This document shows, one piece after another, positions 1-8,834 of a DNA stretch of 64,000 nucleotides; the first letter of the stretch is position 1; each line of letters starts with the position of its first letter. The DNA comes from Rhizobium etli CFN 42 (GTDB taxonomy: Bacteria; Pseudomonadota; Alphaproteobacteria; Rhizobiales; Rhizobiaceae), in contig NC_007761.1 of assembly GCF_000092045.1 (NCBI RefSeq), forward strand, positions 2,607,001 to 2,671,000, written 5' to 3'. Below the pieces are notes generated by a model. That model saw only the letters and a program-made list of their open reading frames with translations. It searched no databases and was not told the DNA's origin. A program made the translations under genes and the position numbers.

Positions 1-689
1 CCTATTTCGCCGATGCGACATTGACGCCGGTCATTTATGCCGTGGTCGGGATGAGTTCCCTGTCGGTCGCCGTCATCGGGGGGCCGCTGACGATGACTTT
101 TCTGGCGCTCGAAATCACCGGCGATTTCCCGATCACGGCATTGGTTCTCGCCGCCGTCATCACCTCCTCGCTCGTCGTGCGCTCGACTTTCGGCTACTCC
201 TTCGCCACATGGCGCTTCCATCTGCGCGGCGAGAGCATCCGCAGCGCCCACGACGTTGGCTGGATCCGCAATCTGACGGTGAACAAGCTGATGCGCGCCG
301 ACGTGAAAACGGTAAGGGCCGATATCTCGCTGGGCGACTTCAAGCAAGCCTTCCCGATCGGCTCAACCCAACGCGTCATTCTCGTCGAGGAGAACGACAA
401 ATATGCTGGCCTCGTGCTGGTGCCAGAGATCTACGCCAACCCGACCGACGCCCAGGACGAGAGCCAGACACTTGCCGACTTCGTCCGCTATCGCAATGAT
501 TTCCTTCAGCCGCAGATGAACGCCAAGCAGGCGGCGGCTATCTTCGACAAGAGCGAAAGTGAAGCGCTTGCGGTCGTCAACAATCTGATCGAGCGCAAGG
601 TGGTGGGACAGCTCAGCGAAAGCCACACGCTACGCCGCTACAGCGAAGAACTCGACCGGCGCCGCCGCGAGGTGTCGGGCGAGATTTGA
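1..689 (+). CDS. ClC-type chloride channel/antiporter, C-terminal part
   Basis: The gene enters from the left edge: the reading frame is open from base 3 and stops at 687-689, so the start and most of the membrane domain are missing. The visible N-terminal part is hydrophobic and holds an ALEITGD-like stretch typical of the last ClC helices. It is followed by a cytoplasmic region with a CBS-like segment (VILVEENDKYAGLVLV) and a charged tail. ClC proteins move chloride, often in exchange for protons, across the inner membrane; the tail is usually regulatory. A TTG at 21 is in frame but lies inside the conserved membrane region, so it is not the start. Family assignment is fairly sure; substrate is not visible. 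Confidence 0.85.
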   Translation, partial: YFADATLTPVIYAVVGMSSLSVAVIGGPLTMTFLALEITGDFPITALVLAAVITSSLVVRSTFGYSFATWRFHLRGESIRSAHDVGWIRNLTVNKLMRADVKTVRADISLGDFKQAFPIGSTQRVILVEENDKYAGLVLVPEIYANPTDAQDESQTLADFVRYRNDFLQPQMNAKQAAAIFDKSESEALAVVNNLIERKVVGQLSESHTLRRYSEELDRRRREVSGEI

Positions 690-695
690 GCGAGC

Positions 696-1919
696 TTAAG
701 GAGCAGCGCCGGCAAGCCTGAAGACGTCGGCTCTCTTGGAAACTCCGCGCAGCTCGAAAGCGCCGAGATAGTCGCAGGGCACGGCGCAGGTCGCTGCGAA
801 GCTTTCCGACAGCAGCAGGGGCTGCTCAAGCGTTCCGCACAGCTTTTCGAGCCGGGACGCCTCGTTGACGGCCCTGCCGATCACGGTGAAGTCCAGCCGG
901 CCTTGGGCGCCGACATTTCCGTAGAAAACCTCGCCGAGATGCAAGACGACATCAATCCCGATATCGGGGCCGCCATTCAGCGTTCGTTCGCGATTGAGCT
1001 CTTCGTTTGCCTTCAGCAGGTTCTGTGCCGAAGCCAATGCGGCCTTGCAGGCCTTTTGCGGATTCTCGGCGTCCGTCGGAAAGATTGCCAGCACGCTATC
1101 GCCCATGAACTTGAGGATCTCGCCGGAATTTTCCTCGACGTGCCGGTCGATCAGCTCGAAGTGCTCGTTGAGAAAGCCGACGATCTCCCCCGGCTGATGG
1201 GCCTCGGTTAGCGCCGTGAAGTTGCGGAGGTCGGCAAGCAGGATGGCGGCGTCGATGGAGCCGCCCATTCCTCTGCGGGTTTCGCCGGCAAGGATGCGGG
1301 CGCTGGTCCTGGCGCCGGTATAGACGGCGAGGATTTCGGTCGCGGTTTTCGAAACCGCGACACGGTAGGCGGCCAACCCCAGAGCCGGCAACAGCTCCTG
1401 GATGATCGCCAGCTGGTCGTCGGAAAATCCGCCGGGCGCATCGCTGGTGAGCGAAAAACCGAGTCCCCGTAGCGCGACCTCCTTCGGGAATTCGAAAATG
1501 CTGATGACGTGATCCGTGCCGCCGGCAAGCGCGAATTCGTGAAGCTCGGCATACTGGAGCCCCTCGCCTTTCGCCAGGTTCCATCGCCCGGTTTTTTCTC
1601 CGCGGCTCAAAAGATGAAAGATCGGCGTCATCTCGAAGCTGCGTTCCGTCTCACTGCCATGCTCCGCATTCTCGAGAACGATTGCACCGCCCCGCTCGAA
1701 ATTGGCGGCGACGCCGCGATACATGGGATGGAGGGAAGGCATTCTGATGCTCGCACGCCAGATCGGAACGCCGGTCGCAATCAGCCGGTCGCAGAGACCG
1801 GCGGCGAGGTCGCCAATATGCTCACAGGTGATTCCCTGCTCGATAAGCCACTGGATATGATCGTTAATTTTTTTAATCTCCGAATGAGGGCGACAACCTG
1901 AAGGAATCTTTCCGACCAT
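696..1919 (-). CDS. Class III adenylate/guanylate cyclase, soluble
   Basis: A 407-residue protein. Residues about 1-200 form an N-terminal region without a recognised domain, possibly sensory. Residues about 222-400 are a class III cyclase catalytic domain. The two metal-binding aspartates are seen at D230 (LLADLRNFT) and D274 (FMGDSVLAIF), 44 residues apart as in active enzymes. A late motif FTVIGRAVNEASRLE supplies the usual Asn/Arg transition-state region. No membrane segment is evident. It would make cAMP (or cGMP) from ATP (or GTP). It ends 7 bases from the end of the convergent ClC gene. One of several cyclase-like genes in this window. Confidence 0.9.
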   Translation of the reverse strand: MVGKIPSGCRPHSEIKKINDHIQWLIEQGITCEHIGDLAAGLCDRLIATGVPIWRASIRMPSLHPMYRGVAANFERGGAIVLENAEHGSETERSFEMTPIFHLLSRGEKTGRWNLAKGEGLQYAELHEFALAGGTDHVISIFEFPKEVALRGLGFSLTSDAPGGFSDDQLAIIQELLPALGLAAYRVAVSKTATEILAVYTGARTSARILAGETRRGMGGSIDAAILLADLRNFTALTEAHQPGEIVGFLNEHFELIDRHVEENSGEILKFMGDSVLAIFPTDAENPQKACKAALASAQNLLKANEELNRERTLNGGPDIGIDVVLHLGEVFYGNVGAQGRLDFTVIGRAVNEASRLEKLCGTLEQPLLLSESFAATCAVPCDYLGAFELRGVSKRADVFRLAGAAP

Positions 1920-2056
1920 CGAGGCCCGCAGGCTAAATCGCCGGACAGGCGATGAAAGAGCGATATTGCGCGCTTCCCATCCATTAGCCTGCTTCCTGTC
2001 GCGATGCTACTCCCGGTCGAGTGAAAGTGATGTGCAATTCGGCCGCACCGCTGCGA

Positions 2057-3511
2057 CTAACCGAGCAGCCCCGCCAGCCAGTGCGGATCGAGGTGACGTT
2101 CCAATTCCCCGGCGATCTCGTCGAGCGCCTGCTCGACGCTGTCACGGTAGTTCCGCCGCTCGCCAGATAGGCCGAAGCTCTGAAGCAGCCGGGCGCGGTA
2201 GGCGTCGCTGCCGAAAAGCCCGTGCAGATAGGTGCCCATGATCCGCCCGTCGGCCGACAGCGCTCCGTCGGGTGCACCGTCGATGATCGCCGACGGCCGG
2301 ACGCAATCCGGGCCGCGGGTGACGCCGAGATGGATCTGGTAGCCGGCGAGTGATACGTCGTATTCGCTCGAACGGGCTTGGCTGTTGCGCACGGTTTTCT
2401 CAGGCGCCATCTCGGTCTCGACGTCGAGCAGCGCAAGCCCCGCCGCCTCGATCCTCCCGCCTTCGATGCCGAGCGGATCGCGTACCGTGCGACCGAGCAT
2501 CTGGTAGCCGCCGCAAATACCGATCACCCGGCCACCGCGCCGGACATGCGCCGCAAGATCGCGGTCCCAGCCTTGCACACGGAGATCGGCGAGATCCGAA
2601 ATCGTCGATTTCGAGCCGGGAAGTATGACCAGGCTCGCATCGGCAGGCAACCGTTCGCCCCCTCGGACGAAGACCAGCTCGACATCCGCCTCCGCCCTCA
2701 GCGGATCGAGATCGTCGAAATTGGCAATGCGCGGCAGCATCGGCACGGCGATCTTCAGCGCCCCTGTACCGCTCCTCGCCAGCCGTTCGAGCACGACCGA
2801 ATCTTCGGCCGGCAGGCGCGTGGCAGCCTGCAGCCACGGCACGACGCCGAAGCAGGGCCAGCCGGTGAAGCCTTCGATCGCGCGGATCCCGTCGTCGAAG
2901 AGCGAGACGTCGCCGCGGAACTTGTTGATGAGATAACCTGCGATCATCGCTCGATCGCCCTCATCGAGAATCGCCTGCGTGCCGACCAGCGAGGCGATGA
3001 CGCCGCCGCGATTAATATCGCCGACGAGCACGACGGGCACGCCCGCCTTCGTCGCAAAGCCCATATTGGCGATATCGCCGGTCCTAAGATTGATTTCAGC
3101 CGGCGAGCCGGCACCCTCGACGACGACGAGATCGGCGCCCGCACACACATTTTCGAAGCTTTCGAGCACGGCACCGAGCAGTTGCGGCTTCAGCCGCTGA
3201 TAATCCCGCCCCTTCGCCTGCCCGAACACCCTGCCCTGCACGATGATCTGGCTGCCGTTTTCCGATTGCGGCTTGAGCAGCACCGGGTTCATGTGCACCG
3301 AAGAGGGCGTGCGTGCAGCCATCGACTGCAGCCACTGCGCCCGGCCGATCTCACCGCCGTCATCGGCGACCGCCGCGTTGTTCGACATATTCTGCGGCTT
3401 GAACGGCCGCACGGTGAGCCCGGCATTGGCCGCAAGCCGGCAGAGACCCGCCACCAACACCGTCTTGCCGACATCCGAGCCGGTTCCCTGCAGCATGATC
3501 GTTCTTGCCAT
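2057..3511 (-). CDS. cobQ: Cobyric acid synthase
   Basis: Amidates four side chains of adenosylcobyrinic acid a,c-diamide using glutamine and ATP in cobalamin synthesis (cytoplasm). The N-terminal dethiobiotin-synthetase-like ATPase domain starts with MARTIMLQGTGSDVGKT, a P-loop of the GxxSDVGKT type. The C-terminal glutamine amidotransferase domain contains ICGGYQMLG, whose Cys is the nucleophile. Length 484 residues, normal for the family. I chose the ATG at 3511 because the P-loop region begins there; an upstream ATG at 3577 would add 22 residues translated from a palindromic repeat. No other cobalamin genes are nearby, and no B12-box-like sequence was seen upstream, so this looks like a solitary cob gene. 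Confidence 0.95.
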   Translation of the reverse strand: MARTIMLQGTGSDVGKTVLVAGLCRLAANAGLTVRPFKPQNMSNNAAVADDGGEIGRAQWLQSMAARTPSSVHMNPVLLKPQSENGSQIIVQGRVFGQAKGRDYQRLKPQLLGAVLESFENVCAGADLVVVEGAGSPAEINLRTGDIANMGFATKAGVPVVLVGDINRGGVIASLVGTQAILDEGDRAMIAGYLINKFRGDVSLFDDGIRAIEGFTGWPCFGVVPWLQAATRLPAEDSVVLERLARSGTGALKIAVPMLPRIANFDDLDPLRAEADVELVFVRGGERLPADASLVILPGSKSTISDLADLRVQGWDRDLAAHVRRGGRVIGICGGYQMLGRTVRDPLGIEGGRIEAAGLALLDVETEMAPEKTVRNSQARSSEYDVSLAGYQIHLGVTRGPDCVRPSAIIDGAPDGALSADGRIMGTYLHGLFGSDAYRARLLQSFGLSGERRNYRDSVEQALDEIAGELERHLDPHWLAGLLG

Positions 3512-3532
3512 GGGCGGCCGCCTTTCCCTAGG

Positions 3533-3575
3533 GCATCGCGCTTCCGAAAATCTGTTCAGATTTTCGGGCCGATGC
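3533..3575. repeat. Intergenic palindrome of rhizobial repeat type
   Basis: CCGAAAATCTG at about 3544-3554 is followed, after two bases, by its exact reverse complement CAGATTTTCGG. Outer arms GCATCG (3533) and CGATGC (ending 3575) also pair, giving a long hairpin. It lies directly upstream of the cobQ start. This style of palindrome recurs between genes in Rhizobium genomes (general knowledge); it may act at RNA or DNA level. Confidence 0.7.
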
Positions 3576-3643
3576 ACCAGCCGGAGGCCTACAATGGCCG
3601 CCGATCCCGGGTCAAGACTTCGGATATTTTCGCAAAAATGCGA

Positions 3644-3768
3644 AAACCGCGCATGGCCTTGGCTCTGCGCGGTTTGCCGAGAACTCAGGCGTCTTCGCCA
3701 CTACACGGCGAAGCTCGTTTTCTCCGGTACGCACTACCTGAACCGGAGAAGCAGCGGTCGTTGCCGCT
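3644..3768. other. Cluster of four hairpins between cobQ and a binding-protein gene
   Basis: Four inverted repeats follow one another: AAACCGCGC/GCGCGGTTT (3644-3652, 3667-3675); CTTCGCC/GGCGAAG (3693-3699, 3707-3713); TTCTCCGGT/ACCGGAGAA (3720-3728, 3742-3750); AGCGG/CCGCT (3753-3757, 3764-3768). The second and third hairpins both present CACTAC around the loop. No convincing ORF covers the area. It could be a structured leader of either flanking gene or a small RNA. It does not resemble a cobalamin riboswitch. The rest of the gap up to 4161 is A+T-richer and probably holds the promoter of the 4162 gene. Confidence 0.45.
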
Positions 3769-4161
3769 ACGCCCCAACTGATAACGGCACATTCTTACCG
3801 GAGAGTTATTGAAGGCTTACGCAAACGTTAATTTTTGACTTTTTTTGATCTGCTCCGGCGGAATTTCCGTCACCAATGCGCCGGCGTTCGCAGACAGCGT
3901 CCATTTTCGATCTGGGGAAATTTCAGCCGCGAACTATATTCATCGAATTCAATAATTTAGTACCGCAGCCACGAGCAGAAGACGGTTGATTTCTGCGAGC
4001 GAACGCGTAGGCTTCGACAAAATTCGCCATTGCTAAACATGGTCTGCGACAAGTTGCCGGAGCCGGCGGGACGGCGCCCGTGAACGGGAAACGCCTGTTG
4101 TCGGCATCGCCGCCAGGTGAATCGCGGCAGCATGTTGTCTAAGAAGAATTCGGGGAAGACG

Positions 4162-5160
4162 ATGAAGACGCTTTTGATTTCGGCCGTCTTTGCCGCGGCA
4201 TTTTTTAGTGCGACCGCGCCGGCCGAAGCCGCCGAATGCGGCAAAGTTTCGATCGCCGAGATGAAATGGGCCTCGGCCGGCATTGCCGCAAACTTCGACA
4301 AGATCATCCTGGAAAAGGGCTACGGCTGTTCCGTCACCATCGTCGACGGCGACACCCTTCCGACCTTCGCCTCGATGAATGAGAAAAACACCCCCGATAT
4401 CGCATCGGAATACTGGATCAACTCCGTCAGGGCCCTGCTCGATCAGGCCATCAACACCGGCCGGCTGGTGCAGGGCGCCGAGATACTCGCCGATGGCGCG
4501 GTCGAGGGTTGGTTTATCCCCAAATTCATTGCCGACGCCAATCCCGATATTCGCTCGGTCGAAGACGCGCTGAAGCACCCCGAACTCTTTCCTGCCGAGG
4601 ATAATCCCTCCAAAGGCGCGGTTTACAACTGTCCCGCCGACTGGAGTTGCCAGATATCGACCACCAGCCTCTTCAAGGCCCTCGCCGCCGACAAAAAAGG
4701 CTTCGAACTTGTCGAGACCGGTAGTCCACAGCGGCTCGACGCCTCGATCGCCCGGGCTTTCGACAACAAGATTGGCTGGCTCGGTTATTACTGGGCGCCA
4801 ACCGCCATCCTCGGCAAATACGACATGACGCGGCTGAGCTTCGGCGTCAGTCACAACAAGGCCGAATGGGATCGCTGCACTGCGGTGGCCGGCTGTATCA
4901 GGCCTCAGCTCAATTCCTATCCGGTCTCGCGCGCCTTCACGCTGATGACCAGGTCTTTCGCCAGCCGCGCCGGACCTGTCACGACCTATCTCAAGACCCG
5001 CAAATGGGACAATGAGACGATCAACCAGGTGCTCGCCTGGCAGGATGAAAATCGCGAAAGCAACGAGGATGCCGCCATCTATTTCCTGCGCAATTACGAG
5101 AACCTGTGGATGAAATGGGTGCCGGCCGATGTAGCCGAAAAAGTCAAAGCGAGCCTATAA
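4162..5160 (+). CDS. Glycine betaine/choline-type ABC transporter substrate-binding protein
   Basis: A 332-residue periplasmic binding protein of the OpuAC/ProX/ChoX class. It begins with a signal peptide (MKTLLISAVFAAAFFSATA...AEA, cleavage near residue 25). The mature part has the two-lobed OpuAC pattern, for example SIAEMKWASAG, the substrate region SEYWINS, and WLGYYWAPTAIL. Aromatic residues such as those in YYW would form the cage for a quaternary amine. I chose the ATG at 4162 because the signal peptide starts there; an in-frame ATG at 4117 lacks a sensible leader. No permease or ATPase gene is adjacent, so it is a solitary receptor that must use a transporter encoded elsewhere. Ligand is inferred from the family. 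Confidence 0.85.
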   Translation: MKTLLISAVFAAAFFSATAPAEAAECGKVSIAEMKWASAGIAANFDKIILEKGYGCSVTIVDGDTLPTFASMNEKNTPDIASEYWINSVRALLDQAINTGRLVQGAEILADGAVEGWFIPKFIADANPDIRSVEDALKHPELFPAEDNPSKGAVYNCPADWSCQISTTSLFKALAADKKGFELVETGSPQRLDASIARAFDNKIGWLGYYWAPTAILGKYDMTRLSFGVSHNKAEWDRCTAVAGCIRPQLNSYPVSRAFTLMTRSFASRAGPVTTYLKTRKWDNETINQVLAWQDENRESNEDAAIYFLRNYENLWMKWVPADVAEKVKASL

Positions 5161-5192
5161 CGGCAGATGGCACCAACCACCGGACGATTCGA

Positions 5193-5540
5193 ATGACAGG
5201 CAACGTTCCCTTTCCCGACCGCGATACCGTTGCGGAAAAGCTCGCCGCGCTGTCGGAAGCCGATAAATCATATCTGGCTCTGCTCATGGAAAATGCCGCC
5301 CAGGATGACAACCTGCTCGACGGCCTGCGGCGCCATCTCGACCTTGCCGCGAAGTCGCATTTCCTGAACTCGCTGAAGCTTGAAAATCTCGGATTGTGGC
5401 TCGGGACCAAGGCGCCGCATCGCCTGCAGATTCGGCTGATGGAAACCGCTCGCTCAAGCCAGCATCCCGCCTACCAAGCCTTCCGGACCGGTCTTAGCCG
5501 ATCCGGCGGCCTCGAAAAGGCATATCCTCCGGGGCCTTGA
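5193..5540 (+). CDS. Small conserved hypothetical protein
   Basis: A 115-residue soluble protein starting at MTGNVPFPDRDTVAEK, 32 bases after the binding-protein gene and probably cotranscribed with it. It looks largely helical, with the segment EKLAALSEADKSYLALLMEN followed by LLDGLRRHLDLAAKSHFLN. There is no signal peptide or membrane segment. The C-terminal 20 residues are Pro/Gly-rich. I do not recognise the family. The upstream ATG at 5106 lies inside the preceding gene and is less likely. A role tied to the binding protein is only a guess from position. Confidence 0.6.
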   Translation: MTGNVPFPDRDTVAEKLAALSEADKSYLALLMENAAQDDNLLDGLRRHLDLAAKSHFLNSLKLENLGLWLGTKAPHRLQIRLMETARSSQHPAYQAFRTGLSRSGGLEKAYPPGP

Positions 5541-5585
5541 TCCGGCCTCGGATTGCCTTTCAGTCCGGCAAAGCTGCCGGCCCGA

Positions 5586-5741
5586 TTACTTCCTCGCAGC
5601 CCGGTCGACCGAGCGGCCTGCATCCTGGGTGGCGTTGACGGCGTTCGCCGTATCTTTTCCCATACCGCGGATCGTGTTGCCGCAGGAGGAAAGAGCAAGA
5701 AGAACCATGAAGGCTGCGGCAATTTTGGCCGTTGTCGTCAT
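5586..5741 (-). CDS. Entericidin-type small lipoprotein
   Basis: A 51-residue protein, MTTTAKIAAAFMVLLALSSC at its start, with a lipobox LALSSC and lipidated Cys at residue 20. The mature part GNTIRGMGKDTANAVNAT and the ending DAGRSVDRAARK match the entericidin A/B family, whose members are tiny envelope lipoproteins linked to stress and, in enterics, to an antidote/toxin pair. Only one copy is seen here. It is transcribed convergently with the 5193 gene and lies downstream of the LysR gene at 5840 on the same strand, with about 100 bases between them. Family call is strong; function is inferred. Confidence 0.85.
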   Translation of the reverse strand: MTTTAKIAAAFMVLLALSSCGNTIRGMGKDTANAVNATQDAGRSVDRAARK

Positions 5742-5839
5742 TTCGAATATCCTTGTTTGAAATCAACCCCGAACGGCACTCATGCCATCCGCGCCCCTAA
5801 CGCACAAGTGGCGAAAAAGTTCACGGTTGAAAGACATCC

Positions 5840-6739
5840 TCAGGCGGCGACAGCCTTCGCTCTCTCGGCAAAAGCGCCCCGGATGCTGTCGGCCACCGTC
5901 TCGATCGGTCCCGACATCTGCGAGGCGGTCAGCAGCCGGATATCGAAGGAGCCGAGCTCCGGCAGCCCTTCCTGCAGGCCGAGGATCGACATGTCCTCGC
6001 TGACATAGGAGAGCGGCAGCGGCGCGATGGCGAGATCGGAAAGCACGGCGGCGCGCTGCGCCATCGTGTGGCCGCTGAGATAGGCGACGCGATAAGGCCG
6101 CTTGTTGCGCTCAAGCTGGGCTAGTGCCTCCTGCCGCCAGATGCAGCCATCCTCCCAGATCGAAATCGGCAGGGGATCGCGCCGATGCGCCGAGCCGCAC
6201 CTTGCGCCGGCCCAGACCAGCCGCTCGCGGAACACGACTTCGCCACCGGTCGGAAACGGCCGGGTCGCGCAGTTGATCAGCGCCAGGTCGAGCCTCTGCT
6301 CCTCCATGCGCTTCTTCAGCCCGACGCTCATGTCGATCGTCACGTCGACCATGATGCCGGGGTAGCTTTCGGCAAAGCTCTTGAGGATTCTCGGCAACAG
6401 CCGCTCGCCGATATCCTCCGGCGCACCGAGCCTGACGACCCCGGTCAGTTCCGGCATGATGAAGCGCGACACCGCCTCGTTCGACAGGGCCAGAATATTG
6501 CGGGCGTAGGAGAGCAGCATTTCGCCATGGCGCGTCAGCGTCACCGAGCGGGCATCGCGCAAAAACAGCGTCGCGCCGAGTTGTTCCTCGAGCTTCTTGA
6601 TCTGCATGGAAACCGCCGAAGGCGTGCGGAACACCGCTTCGGCGGCGGTGGAAAAATTGCCCGTCTCGGCAATGGCGACGAAGGTGCGCAGCACATCGTT
6701 GTCAAGCAAAGGAATGGGACGGCGAAAGGGAAGGCTCAT
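5840..6739 (-). CDS. LysR-family transcriptional regulator
   Basis: A 299-residue regulator. The N-terminal winged helix-turn-helix is clear at LLDNDVLRTFVAIAETGNFS, then AVSMQIKKLEEQLGATLF. A LysR substrate-binding domain follows to residue about 295. The start at 6739 (MSLPFRRPIPLLDN) is preferred over an in-frame ATG five codons upstream. It is divergent from the DUF1127-like gene at 6854 across an A+T-rich spacer, a common arrangement for LysR proteins and their targets. The N-terminal layout resembles LrhA-type members. The ligand and targets are not visible. Confidence 0.9.
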   Translation of the reverse strand: MSLPFRRPIPLLDNDVLRTFVAIAETGNFSTAAEAVFRTPSAVSMQIKKLEEQLGATLFLRDARSVTLTRHGEMLLSYARNILALSNEAVSRFIMPELTGVVRLGAPEDIGERLLPRILKSFAESYPGIMVDVTIDMSVGLKKRMEEQRLDLALINCATRPFPTGGEVVFRERLVWAGARCGSAHRRDPLPISIWEDGCIWRQEALAQLERNKRPYRVAYLSGHTMAQRAAVLSDLAIAPLPLSYVSEDMSILGLQEGLPELGSFDIRLLTASQMSGPIETVADSIRGAFAERAKAVAA

Positions 6740-6853
6740 CGTCGCATCTTTCAATTTTTCTGATCTTTAACCGCATATCATTTTGTTTGATTGAATGTCA
6801 ATCGCTCCCCATAGTCTGCGTATCGGAACTGGATGCAGCAAAGGAGACTGGAC

Positions 6854-7066
6854 ATGGCGCAATCAAGCAGCTGGAATATCCTACAGGCCGTTTCCGCATT
6901 CAAGTCGAGACGGCGCAGGGATGCGAACCACGAACATGCGCTGCGGGAGTTGAAGCGATTTCCGTCGCACCTGCTGGCTGATTGCCAGCGTGAAATGGAG
7001 TTGCCGCCCCTCAACGCGGCAGCTCGACCGAAGCGGGTTCTGAGGATCGTGGAATCGCGTGCATAA
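6854..7066 (+). CDS. DUF1127-like small basic protein
   Basis: A 70-residue protein with GGAG eight bases before its ATG. The core HEHALRELKRFPSHLLADC resembles the DUF1127 pattern (RELxRLxDxxLxDIG). The flanks are Arg-rich and there is no signal peptide. DUF1127 proteins in alphaproteobacteria are linked to phosphate, carbon and RNA turnover (family knowledge). It is divergent from the LysR gene, which may control it. The match is weaker than for the DUF1127 gene at 28120 because the usual DIG motif is replaced by DCQ. Confidence 0.6.
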   Translation: MAQSSSWNILQAVSAFKSRRRRDANHEHALRELKRFPSHLLADCQREMELPPLNAAARPKRVLRIVESRA

Positions 7067-7167
7067 TGCCGATCTTTGGCTCGGATCAGGGCAATCAGGT
7101 CTTCTGACGGCATTGCCGTTCGAACTCGGCGACACAGGGCCGGGCCGATGGCCTCAAGGCGATCGGC

Positions 7168-7776
7168 TTACATCCCGCCTATTAGCTTGAAGGCTATAAA
7201 CCACATCGTCGCAGCGACGAGCGTCTCGAGCATCCGCCAGTAGGCCGGCCTGGAGAAGATCGGCCGCAGCCACGTCGCGCCGTATCCGAGCACAAAGAAG
7301 AATAGGAAGGAGCCGGTCACGGCGCCTGCAGCAAAGGAAGCCTGCTGTCCTGGATAGCGCGTCGATATCGAGCCGAGCAGCACGACAGTGTCGAGATAGA
7401 CATGCGGATTGAGCCAGGTCAGTGCGAGGCAGGTCGCAAGCGTCCGGGAAAAGCTTGTCGTTTCGGCTTCCGCCGCTGTGAGCACAGCGGACGACCGTAA
7501 GGCAGAATAGAGGCTCTTGACTCCGTACCAGGCCAGAAACGCGGCTCCCCCGTAGCGCATGACCGGATTGAGCCAGGGCAGCAATCCGGCGATCTGCTGG
7601 AGGCTGGTCACGCCGAGCATGATCAGTACGGCGTCGGATAAGGCGCAGGTGAGGCAGACGGCGAAAACATGTTCATTGCGCAGGCCCTGGCGAAGGATGA
7701 AGGCGTTCTGCGCGCCGATCGCGACTATCAGGCTGAGGCCTATCATCAGACCTGTCACGTAAATTGAAAAATTCAT
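7168..7776 (-). CDS. LysE/ArgO-type basic amino acid exporter
   Basis: A 202-residue membrane protein with about six hydrophobic helices. The family hallmark GAQNAFILRQGLRNEH sits near residues 21-36, and LTWLNPHVYLDTVVLLGS near the middle is the second LysE signature. It exports lysine and/or arginine from the cytoplasm. It is divergently transcribed from an ArgP/LysG-type regulator at 7877, the classical arrangement in which the regulator turns on the exporter when lysine or arginine is in excess. Start and length match the family. Confidence 0.92.
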   Translation of the reverse strand: MNFSIYVTGLMIGLSLIVAIGAQNAFILRQGLRNEHVFAVCLTCALSDAVLIMLGVTSLQQIAGLLPWLNPVMRYGGAAFLAWYGVKSLYSALRSSAVLTAAEAETTSFSRTLATCLALTWLNPHVYLDTVVLLGSISTRYPGQQASFAAGAVTGSFLFFFVLGYGATWLRPIFSRPAYWRMLETLVAATMWFIAFKLIGGM

Positions 7777-7876
7777 CGTTTGGGCAACCGCTCTCAGCTT
7801 CGATGGAGTTGCGGTATCGCCTGAAGTTAGCTTAGTCTAATTAATCTATCTTATCCTGATTAAGCGATATTAATCC
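7777..7876. promoter_or_regulatory. Divergent lysE/argP control region
   Basis: A 100-base spacer between start codons, A+T-rich near the argP side. It contains the dyad CTTA-N7-TAAG (7850-7864), compatible with a LysR-type T-N11-A site. By analogy with other ArgP/LysG-LysE pairs the regulator should bind here; the exact operator is inferred. Confidence 0.5.
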
Positions 7877-8770
7877 ATGCTCGACTATCCCGCTCTTCGC
7901 GCCGTTGCAACCGTCGTCCAGACCGGCAGCTTCGAAAGGGCGGCGACCGTGTTGAACGTGACGCCTTCGGCGGTCTCGCAGCGGGTGAAGCAGCTCGAAG
8001 AACGCCTTGGCGTGATCCTGATCGCCAGAGGCACCCCCTGTACGGCGACCGAAAAAGGAGAATGGCTCTGCCGTCACATCGAGAATGTCGGCATGCTGGA
8101 GGCCGAGCTTTTCGGGCAGCTGCCGGCTCTCGTCGATCCCGACGAGCCACGCCAAAGGGTCACGCTTCAGATCGCGACCAACGCCGACAGCCTCGGCACA
8201 TGGTTCGTGGAGGCCATCTCGAATTTCTCCAAAACTTCCTCCTATCTGTTGAATGTCGCCGTCGACGACCAGGATCACACCGCCGAATGGCTGCAGCGAG
8301 GACGGGTGATCGCAGCCGTCACCAGCCTGGAGAAGCCGATCCGGGGATGCCGGCGTTTCGCGCTTGGAACTCTCCGTTACAACGCCACCGCAACACCCGA
8401 TTTCGTCGCCCGCCACTTCCCGGACGGCGTTACGTCGGAAGCGATCCGCAACGCTCCGGCCCTGACCTTCAATCAGAAGGACAAGCTCCAGAGCAGCTGG
8501 GTTAGGCAAACCTTTGGTCAAGATCTGGACTACCCCACACATTGGCTGCCCGCGCCACAAAGCTTCTTCGAGGCCACTCTTTCCGGCATGGGATGGGGAA
8601 TGAACCCGACCCTGCTCACCCGCGATCATCTCGCATCGGGGCGGCTCATCGAACTTGTTGCCGAGACGCCACTGGACGTCCCGCTCTACTGGCAGATAAA
8701 CCGCCTCGCCGCCGACCGCCTGGGGGAGTTGACGCGGGAAGTCGTCGCCGTGGCGATGCGCCGTCTTTAA
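7877..8770 (+). CDS. ArgP/LysG-type LysR regulator
   Basis: A 297-residue LysR protein. The HTH is at MLDYPALRAVATVVQTGSFE and TPSAVSQRVKQLEERLG. The C-terminal effector domain contains GWGMNPTLL and ends VAVAMRRL, typical of ArgP (IciA) and LysG. It senses intracellular lysine/arginine and controls the exporter encoded divergently. Gene order, length and motifs agree, so the assignment is good; whether lysine, arginine or both are sensed cannot be read from the sequence. Confidence 0.9.
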   Translation: MLDYPALRAVATVVQTGSFERAATVLNVTPSAVSQRVKQLEERLGVILIARGTPCTATEKGEWLCRHIENVGMLEAELFGQLPALVDPDEPRQRVTLQIATNADSLGTWFVEAISNFSKTSSYLLNVAVDDQDHTAEWLQRGRVIAAVTSLEKPIRGCRRFALGTLRYNATATPDFVARHFPDGVTSEAIRNAPALTFNQKDKLQSSWVRQTFGQDLDYPTHWLPAPQSFFEATLSGMGWGMNPTLLTRDHLASGRLIELVAETPLDVPLYWQINRLAADRLGELTREVVAVAMRRL

Positions 8771-8834
8771 TGACCGTCAGGCAGCCTTTTCTCCAGAGTC
8801 CGCCGCGGCAGAGGGATTTATTCAGTTGGAGCGA

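Noticed and set aside
2378..3781. 467-codon frame opposite cobQ
   Set aside because: Shadow of cobQ; no ribosome site or domain.
3577..4161. Cobalamin riboswitch upstream of cobQ
   Set aside because: No B12-box-like sequence was found on the minus strand; the hairpins there have a different layout.
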